This document shows positions 58,569 to 64,000 of a stretch of DNA of 64,000 nucleotides, piece by piece. The stretch is taken from the NCBI RefSeq assembly GCF_014204525.1, contig NZ_JACHLP010000004.1, positions 456,214-520,213 of the forward strand, in the 5' to 3' direction. The DNA is from Roseateles oligotrophus. GTDB lineage: Bacteria > Pseudomonadota > Gammaproteobacteria > Burkholderiales > Burkholderiaceae_C. How positions within the stretch are numbered: the first letter of the stretch is position 1; each line of letters opens with the position of its first letter. The translations under genes were made by a program, and so were the position numbers. The notes beneath the pieces were generated by a model, which worked only from the letters and a program-made list of their open reading frames with translations, was not told where the DNA came from and searched no databases.

Positions 58569-59234
58569 ATGGCCATGTTGTCGAATCTGGACCTGATCCG
58601 CAGAGTGCCTCTGTTCTCTCTGCTGACCACCGACCAGGCGCAGTCCATTGCAGACAATGTCGTCAAGCGTCGCTTCAAGCGTGGTGAATTGATCGTGGAG
58701 CAGGGCACCAAGTCGAATGCCCTGTTCATCTTGCTGAATGGCCGGGCCCGGGTGCTGACCTCGGATACGCGTGGCCGCGAAGTTATCCTGGCCGTGCTGC
58801 AGCCCGGCGACTATGTGGGCGAGATGAGCTTGATCGACCACGAACCCCATTCCGCCACCGTGCGTGCCGAGGTGCAGACCGATATGTTGGTGCTGGGCCG
58901 CCTGGAGTTCGCGCGCTGCCTGCCCGAGACCTCCAGCCTGTCCTATGCCATCCTGCGCGGCCTGGTGGCGCGTCTGCGCAATGCCGACCGTCAGATCGAA
59001 TCCCTGGCCTTGCTGGACGTTTATGGCCGTGTGGCGCGCACGCTGCTGGATATGTCCGAGGAAGAAAAGGGTTTGAAGATCATCCGCGGCAAGGTCTCGC
59101 GCCAGGACATGGCCAAGGTCGTCGGTGCTTCGCGCGAGATGGTCAGCCGGGTGATGAAGGATCTGGAGGAGCGCGGCGTGATCGAGACGCTGGAAAACGG
59201 CTCGGTGGTGATCAAGGAGCGCTTTCCCGATTGA
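58569..59234 (+). CDS. Crp/Fnr-family transcriptional regulator
   Basis: 221 residues: cyclic-nucleotide-binding domain, dimer helix, winged HTH. The phosphate-binding cassette is GEMSLIDHEPHSATVRAE; the position of E. coli Crp Arg82 is His, so the ligand may not be cAMP. There are no N-terminal Fe-S cysteines, so it is not Fnr. The recognition helix SREMVSRVMKDL keeps the Arg-Glu...Arg set that reads TGTGA half sites. TAGGAG precedes ATG 58569. Possible targets in the window were not identified; a single TGTGA lies at about 58421 in its own upstream region. Confidence 0.9.
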   Translation: MAMLSNLDLIRRVPLFSLLTTDQAQSIADNVVKRRFKRGELIVEQGTKSNALFILLNGRARVLTSDTRGREVILAVLQPGDYVGEMSLIDHEPHSATVRAEVQTDMLVLGRLEFARCLPETSSLSYAILRGLVARLRNADRQIESLALLDVYGRVARTLLDMSEEEKGLKIIRGKVSRQDMAKVVGASREMVSRVMKDLEERGVIETLENGSVVIKERFPD

Positions 59235-59317
59235 GTGCCGCTGGCGGTGAGCGCCGCCTTGTTGGGCTTGGTCACACCCTCGGGTGACGCGGGCCCGAAC
59301 AGCGCCAAATCCTGCGC

Positions 59318-59323
59318 CACAAT
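59318..59323 (+). promoter_or_regulatory. Possible -10 box of ftsK, leaderless arrangement
   Basis: CACAAT, 6-nt spacer GGCAGC, then ATG 59330. No Shine-Dalgarno sequence. Confidence 0.35.
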
Positions 59324-59329
59324 GGCAGC

Positions 59330-61693
59330 ATGAGTTTTCCCCTGGGTTCCCTGCTGCGTGGCGACGAAGCCGGCGCAAACGACAAAGTCTATAAACGCCA
59401 AGGCAAAAAAGGCCAGGCGCCCCTGCCCGTGCGCGGCAACCCCCTGAGCACGCCGGTCTGGCTGTTGCTGGGCGGGCTGCTGTGGTGCCTGGTGGTGCTG
59501 GCCTTGCTGAGCCACGACCCGGCCGATGCCGCGTTCAGTAGCTCGGGCACTCGGGCCCTGTACGGCAATCGCATGGGCGGCTTGGGGGCCTGGATTTCCG
59601 ATCTGCTGCTCTTCGGCTTCGGCTTCTCGGCCTGGTGGCTGGTGCTGATCGGGCTGCGCCAATGGCTCAGCGGTCTGGCCGGACTCTTGCGGGCCGAGGC
59701 GCCCGAGGTTCATCCAAGTGCCGGCGGCCGCAAGGCCTTGTGGGTTCTGGGCCTGCTGCTGCTGATGTGCGCCAGCTGCTCGCTGGAATGGACCCGGCTC
59801 TACTCCTGGGAGTCCCATTTGCCCGGCCATGCCGGCGGCGTGCTGGGTTATGCCCTGGGGCCCTGGAGCATGCGGGCCCTGGGTTTTGCCGGTTCGGGCG
59901 TGGTCTGGATTGCCCTGGCCTTGCTGGGTTCGGGCCTGGCCCTGCGATTCTCCTGGCTGCGCCTGGCCGAGGCCCTGGGCACCCGCCTGGACCAGTTGCG
60001 CGAACGCCAGGCCGAGCGCCGCGAGCAGGCCGAGGACCAGCGTGTCGGCGAGCAAGCCGCCCAGGAGCGCGAATATGTCGTGGAGGTGGAGCGCCAGGTG
60101 GTCGAGGAGCACCATGTGCCCATCGTCATCGAGCCGCCGGTGGTGGAGGTGCCCAAGTCCAGCCGCGTGGCCAAGGAGCGCCAGACCACGCTCTTCGTCG
60201 ACGCCAGCGACACCAAGCTGCCCCAGGTCGATCTGCTGGACAGCGCGCCGCAGCGGGTGGAGTCGGTGACGCCCGAGTCGCTGGAAATGACCTCGCGCAT
60301 GATTGAGAAAAAGCTGCGCGACTTTGGCGTCGAGGTGCGTGTGGTGGCGGCCTCACCCGGCCCGGTGATCACGCGCTACGAGATCGAGCCGGCCACCGGC
60401 GTCAAGGGCTCGCAAATCGTCGGCCTGGCCAAGGACCTGGCGCGCTCGCTGAGCCTGGTGTCCATCCGTGTGGTGGAAACCATCCCGGGCAAAAACTATA
60501 TGGCGCTGGAGCTGCCGAATGCGCGGCGCCAGACGATTCGTCTGTCTGAAATTCTGGGTTCGCAGGTTTATGCTGACGCCGCTTCTCAGCTGACCATGGG
60601 CCTGGGCAAGGACATCGTCGGCCTGCCCGTCGTCGCCGATCTGGCCAAGATGCCGCACTGCCTGGTGGCCGGTACTACCGGCTCGGGCAAGTCGGTCGGT
60701 ATCAACGCGATGATTCTGAGCCTGCTCTACAAGGCCGAGGCGCGCGATGTGCGCCTGATCTTGATCGACCCCAAGATGCTGGAAATGAGTGTCTACGAAG
60801 GCATTCCCCATCTGCTGGCGCCCGTGGTCACCGATATGAAGCAGGCCAGCAATGCGCTGAACTGGTGCGTTGGGGAAATGGAGCGGCGCTACAAGCTGAT
60901 GAGCAAGCTGGGCGTGCGCAATCTGGCTGGCTATAACAAAAAGATCGACGAGGCCAGCGAGCGCGGCGAGCACCTGCCCAACCCCTTCAGTCTGACGCCG
61001 GAAATGCCGGAACCGCTGGAGCGCCTGCCCTTCATCGTCGTCGTGATCGACGAATTGGCCGATCTGATGATGGTGGTGGGCAAGAAGATCGAGGAGTTGA
61101 TCGCCCGCCTGGCGCAAAAAGCTCGCGCCGCCGGCATCCACCTGATCCTGGCCACCCAGCGCCCCTCGGTCGATGTGATCACCGGCCTGATCAAGGCCAA
61201 TATCCCGACCCGCCTGTCCTTCCAGGTCAGCAGCAAGATCGACAGCCGCACCATCCTCGACCAGATGGGTGCCGAGGCCTTGCTGGGCATGGGCGATATG
61301 CTTTACATGCCCTCGGGCACGGGCCTGCCCATACGCGTGCACGGCGCCTTCGTCAGCGATGACGAGGTGCACCGCGTGGTCGAGTATCTGAAAAGCCAGG
61401 GCGAGCCCAATTACATCGAAGGCATTCTGGAAGGTGGCGTGCTGGAAGGCGAGGGCGGCGAGGCCGGCGGCGGCGGGGCAGGGGGCGAGGGCGAGGCCGA
61501 CCCCATGTATGACCAGGCGGTCGCTATCGTCCTGCAGCACCGGCGCGCCTCCATCTCCCTGGTGCAGCGCCATCTGCGCATAGGCTATAACCGCGCCGCC
61601 CGGCTGCTGGAGCAGATGGAAAAATCCGGCCTGGTCACCAGCATGGGGACCAATGGCAACCGCGACCTGATCGTGCCCAAACGAGACGAATGA
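59330..61693 (+). CDS. ftsK: DNA translocase FtsK
   Basis: 787 residues. Four N-terminal membrane helices (about 45-175) anchor it at the septum, then a fairly short charged linker (about 215-300). The motor has Walker [11 protein letters not shown] and Walker [15 protein letters not shown]. The C-terminal gamma winged-helix domain (last 65 residues, with [23 protein letters not shown]) reads KOPS sites. It pumps DNA toward dif and activates XerCD during division. Its stop overlaps lolA in ATGA. Confidence 0.96.
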   Translation: MSFPLGSLLRGDEAGANDKVYKRQGKKGQAPLPVRGNPLSTPVWLLLGGLLWCLVVLALLSHDPADAAFSSSGTRALYGNRMGGLGAWISDLLLFGFGFSAWWLVLIGLRQWLSGLAGLLRAEAPEVHPSAGGRKALWVLGLLLLMCASCSLEWTRLYSWESHLPGHAGGVLGYALGPWSMRALGFAGSGVVWIALALLGSGLALRFSWLRLAEALGTRLDQLRERQAERREQAEDQRVGEQAAQEREYVVEVERQVVEEHHVPIVIEPPVVEVPKSSRVAKERQTTLFVDASDTKLPQVDLLDSAPQRVESVTPESLEMTSRMIEKKLRDFGVEVRVVAASPGPVITRYEIEPATGVKGSQIVGLAKDLARSLSLVSIRVVETIPGKNYMALELPNARRQTIRLSEILGSQVYADAASQLTMGLGKDIVGLPVVADLAKMPHCLVAGTTGSGKSVGINAMILSLLYKAEARDVRLILIDPKMLEMSVYEGIPHLLAPVVTDMKQASNALNWCVGEMERRYKLMSKLGVRNLAGYNKKIDEASERGEHLPNPFSLTPEMPEPLERLPFIVVVIDELADLMMVVGKKIEELIARLAQKARAAGIHLILATQRPSVDVITGLIKANIPTRLSFQVSSKIDSRTILDQMGAEALLGMGDMLYMPSGTGLPIRVHGAFVSDDEVHRVVEYLKSQGEPNYIEGILEGGVLEGEGGEAGGGGAGGEGEADPMYDQAVAIVLQHRRASISLVQRHLRIGYNRAARLLEQMEKSGLVTSMGTNGNRDLIVPKRDE

Positions 61694-62319
61694 AGAAGAC
61701 GACGATGAAACGAATCAAGGCCTTGATGGTGATAAGCGCAATGCTGCTGGCGGGCGGGGCCCAGGCCGACGCCGTGGCGGCGCTGAAGGACTTTGTGCGC
61801 GAGGTCAAGAGCGGCCGTGCCCAGTTCAGCCAGGTGGTCAGCTCGCCCGACGGCCAGCGCAAAAAAACCTCCTCGGGCAGCTTCGAGTTCCAGCGCCCCA
61901 ATCAGTTCCGCTTTGCCTACACCAAGCCTTTTGAGCAAGTGATCGTCGGCGATGGGCAAAAGGTCTGGATCTTCGATCCCGACCTCAATCAAGCCAGTTC
62001 CCGCCGCATGAGCCAGGCCCTGGGTGCCACGCCAGCGGCCTTGCTGGCGGGCGGCAATCTGGAGCGCGATTTCAAGCTCAAGGCCCTGGCCTCGGAGGGC
62101 GGCCTGGACTGGGTGCAGGCCGAACCCAAGCAAGGCGATGGCGGCTTTCAGTCGCTCAAGATCGCCTTCAAGGGCAGCGAGCTGGCGGCGCTGGAAATCA
62201 TTGACGGCTTCGGCCAGCGTTCGCGCCTGGACTTCACGGCGGTGACGGCGAACGCGCCCATCCCGGCCGAGCGTTTCCGCTTTGTGTTGCCCGCGGGTGC
62301 CGATCTGATCGAGCAGTGA
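61690..62319 (+). CDS. lolA: Outer-membrane lipoprotein carrier protein LolA
   Basis: 209 residues. Signal peptide (cleavage after AQA), then the LolA fold: [60 protein letters not shown] in outline. It ferries lipoproteins through the periplasm from LolCDE to LolB. Start ATG 61690 overlaps the ftsK stop; ATG 61705 is an alternative that leaves a standard signal peptide. Order ftsK-lolA-rarA is conserved in many proteobacteria. Confidence 0.95.
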   Translation: MKKTTMKRIKALMVISAMLLAGGAQADAVAALKDFVREVKSGRAQFSQVVSSPDGQRKKTSSGSFEFQRPNQFRFAYTKPFEQVIVGDGQKVWIFDPDLNQASSRRMSQALGATPAALLAGGNLERDFKLKALASEGGLDWVQAEPKQGDGGFQSLKIAFKGSELAALEIIDGFGQRSRLDFTAVTANAPIPAERFRFVLPAGADLIEQ

Positions 62320-62328
62320 GGGCCGGGC

Positions 62329-63648
62329 GTGGATTTGTTCAGCACCCCGCCCACGCCGCCGCTGGCCGAGGCCTTGCGGCCGCGCAGCCTGGATGAGGTC
62401 ATAGGCCAGAGTCATTTGCTGGGCCCAGGCAAGCCTCTGCGCCTGGCCTTCGAGTCCGGCAAGCCTCATTCCATGATTTTGTGGGGCCCGCCCGGCGTGG
62501 GCAAAACCACCTTGGCCCGGCTCACCGCTGCGGCCTTCAAGTGCGAGTTCATCGCCCTGTCGGCCGTGCTCTCTGGCGTCAAGGACATACGCACGGCCAT
62601 GGAGCAGGCCCAGCAATACCTGGCGCGGGGTCGACCCACGATTTTGTTCGTGGACGAGATTCATCGCTTCAACAAGTCCCAGCAAGACGCCCTGCTGCCG
62701 CATGTGGAGTCGGGCCTGTTCACCTTCATCGGTGCCACCACCGAGAACCCCTCCTTCGAGGTCAATTCGGCCCTGCTCTCGCGCGCCCAGGTCTATGTGC
62801 TCAAGTCCTTGAGCGATGAGGAGCTGCATCAGCTGTTCGCGCGCGCCCAGGCCAGCGCCTTGGCCCATCTGCAATTTGACCCGCCGGCCATGGACAGCCT
62901 GGTCGGCTATGCCGACGGCGATGCACGGCGCCTGCTCAATCTGCTGGAGCAGTGCCAAACGGCAGCGACGGCCGCAGGCCTCAGCCGCATCGATGCCGAG
63001 TTCATCGCCAATGCCTTGAGCCTGAACGCACGCCGTTTCGACAAGGGCGGGGACAATTTCTACGACCAGATCTCGGCCCTGCACAAATCGGTGCGCGGCT
63101 CCAACCCGGACGCAGCGCTCTACTGGTTTTGCCGCATGCTGGATGGCGGCGCCGATGCGCGCTATCTATCGCGCCGCATCGTGCGCATGGCCTGGGAGGA
63201 CATAGGCCTGGCCGACCCGCGCGCCATGCAGCTTGCCAATGACGCAGCCGCCACCTTCGAGCGCCTGGGCTCGCCCGAGGGTGATCTGGCCCTGGCTCAG
63301 GCGGTGATCTACCTGGCCGTGGCCGCCAAGAGCAATGCGGGCTACAAGGCCTTCAACGAGGTGCGCGCCTTTGTCAAGCAGGACAAATCGCGCGAGGTGC
63401 CGGTTCATCTGCGCAACGCGCCCACCGCCTTGATGAAGGAGTTGGGGCACGGTCATGCTTACCGTTATGCCCACGATGAGCCGCATGCTTATGCGGCCGG
63501 TGAAAGTTATCTGCCGGCCGGCCTGGAGGCGCAGCGCTGGTATGAGCCCGTACCGCGCGGGCTGGAGAGCAAGATCGCCGAGAAGCTGGCTTTTCTGCGC
63601 CGTCTGGATGACGATGCCGGCGCCCCGCTCGGGCCCGACTCCGAATGA
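62329..63648 (+). CDS. rarA: Replication-associated recombination protein RarA (MgsA)
   Basis: 439 residues, AAA+ clamp-loader-like ATPase acting at stalled forks. Walker [13 protein letters not shown], Walker [17 protein letters not shown], sensor 1 [11 protein letters not shown], and the C-terminal tetramerisation domain with [28 protein letters not shown] in outline. The start is GTG 62329 (reads MDLFSTPP), 9 bp after lolA. The C-terminal part holds the PxxLR-like and YxxPHA segments typical of the family. In many relatives serS follows; here it does not. Confidence 0.95.
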   Translation: MDLFSTPPTPPLAEALRPRSLDEVIGQSHLLGPGKPLRLAFESGKPHSMILWGPPGVGKTTLARLTAAAFKCEFIALSAVLSGVKDIRTAMEQAQQYLARGRPTILFVDEIHRFNKSQQDALLPHVESGLFTFIGATTENPSFEVNSALLSRAQVYVLKSLSDEELHQLFARAQASALAHLQFDPPAMDSLVGYADGDARRLLNLLEQCQTAATAAGLSRIDAEFIANALSLNARRFDKGGDNFYDQISALHKSVRGSNPDAALYWFCRMLDGGADARYLSRRIVRMAWEDIGLADPRAMQLANDAAATFERLGSPEGDLALAQAVIYLAVAAKSNAGYKAFNEVRAFVKQDKSREVPVHLRNAPTALMKELGHGHAYRYAHDEPHAYAAGESYLPAGLEAQRWYEPVPRGLESKIAEKLAFLRRLDDDAGAPLGPDSE

Positions 63649-63869
63649 AGAGGCCACGCTGACCCCGTGTTTGTCCGGGGTGCCGGTACGGGTATTTACT
63701 ATCGAAATGGGACGCTAGCCCACTCCTACAATCGTTCCGAGCCTGCAGTAATAGATGGCCAGCCAAGGCCCGCCGACTTTGCGGCGGGTTTTTTTTTGCT
63801 CGTCATGCGATGAACGGGCAAGGGCAGTACAAAGGCTGTACAAGGCCCAAGCCAAACCGGAGACGTTTT
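63649..63869 (+). other. Gap between rarA and livH; possible small transcript
   Basis: 221 bp. Contents: a small hairpin ACCCCG...CGGGGT (63663-63682), a TACAAT hexamer at 63727-63732 with no good -35, then about 60 nt leading into a strong terminator (63769-63797), and GGAG before livH. The terminator lies 120 nt after rarA, so either rarA has a long 3' tail or a short RNA starts near 63739. No tRNA or peptide is visible. Confidence 0.4.
63769..63797 (+). terminator. Intrinsic terminator upstream of livH
   Basis: CCCGCCG, 6-nt loop, CGGCGGG followed by nine T. Confidence 0.9.
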
Positions 63870-64000
63870 ATGGAAACCCTTTTCCAGCAAATCATTAACG
63901 GGCTTGTGCTCGGCAGCATGTACGCCCTGGTGGCGCTGGGCTACACGATGGTGTACGGCATCATCAATCTGATCAATTTCGCGCATGGCGAGATCCTGAT
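63870..64000 (+). CDS. livH: Branched-chain amino acid ABC transporter permease LivH, N-terminal part (3' end outside window)
   Basis: First 43 residues, METLFQQIINGLVLGSMYAL then VALGYTMVYGIINLINFAHGEIL. The GYTMVYGIINLINFAHGE stretch is the LivH/BPD_transp_2 signature. It would form the membrane channel for branched-chain amino acids or related amides with LivM, LivG, LivF and a binding protein, expected downstream. CGGAG lies 8 nt before the ATG. Confidence 0.93.
   Translation, partial: METLFQQIINGLVLGSMYALVALGYTMVYGIINLINFAHGEIL

Overview
This is a dense, high-GC stretch of bacterial chromosome with almost entirely housekeeping content. The protein families and gene orders point to Betaproteobacteria, order Burkholderiales, near the Comamonadaceae/Sphaerotilaceae (Roseateles, Pelomonas or Paucibacter-like). 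Supporting orders are dapA-bamC-MBL hydrolase, parE-lytic transglycosylase-parC, ftsK-lolA-rarA and rpmB-rpmG, plus short intergenic repeats of the CCCCCTTGAGGGGG kind. The assignment is inference; no rRNA is present. I saw no tRNA, CRISPR array, insertion sequence, phage or integrase gene. The window opens inside a purine-nucleoside phosphorylase gene and closes inside livH.

Layout. 1-5.8 kb: nucleoside salvage (PNP, deoC), trmB, a YoaK-family membrane protein, coaBC-dut, a ParE/Phd toxin-antitoxin pair and a SlyD-like isomerase. 5.8-13.4 kb: a five-gene minus-strand cluster coding for an adaptor, an ATPase and a permease, then a sigma-54-dependent response regulator and its kinase. 13.4-24.4 kb: uL16 hydroxylase-like cupin, Ala-rich lipoprotein, the dapA operon, an MFS operon with a 40-residue membrane protein and a methyltransferase lacking a normal start codon, an FAD reductase, a degenerate amidohydrolase and an HDAC-like hydrolase. 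24.4-37.5 kb: topoisomerase IV genes, pyrD, LysR/DMT pair, DAHP synthase, carotenoid oxygenase pair, rpiA. 37.5-51.3 kb: chemoreceptor, M4 protease, mnmC, RhlE-like helicase, ettA, a CpxP/CpxR/CpxA-like stress module, MATE pump. 51.5-64 kb: trpS/purN, RNA methyltransferase, fatty-acid desaturase, rpmB-rpmG, trxB, Crp-like regulator, ftsK-lolA-rarA, livH.

The most system-like unit is 5844-13380. The adaptor-ATPase-permease operon is preceded by a near-consensus sigma-54 promoter (13238-13253) with a perfect 9-bp-arm inverted repeat about 135 bp upstream of the predicted start. The genes just downstream encode a sigma-54 activator and a kinase with almost no periplasmic domain, and an intrinsic terminator separates exporter from regulators. 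The simplest reading is a self-sensing export system with positive feedback limited by terminator read-through. No cargo gene and no TolC-type outer-membrane gene is visible beside it.

A second theme is promoter architecture. About ten genes (coaBC, MFS, parE, pyrD, mnmC, trpS, purN, an rsmB-like gene, ftsK, perhaps yoaK) carry a -10-like hexamer 6-8 nt before ATG and no Shine-Dalgarno sequence, which suggests leaderless transcripts. trpS and purN have such promoters back to back. Other points of note are a four-cysteine iron-sulfur-type motif in TrpRS, a Gln at the quinolone-contact Ser position of ParC, and an amidohydrolase that has lost two metal-binding histidines.
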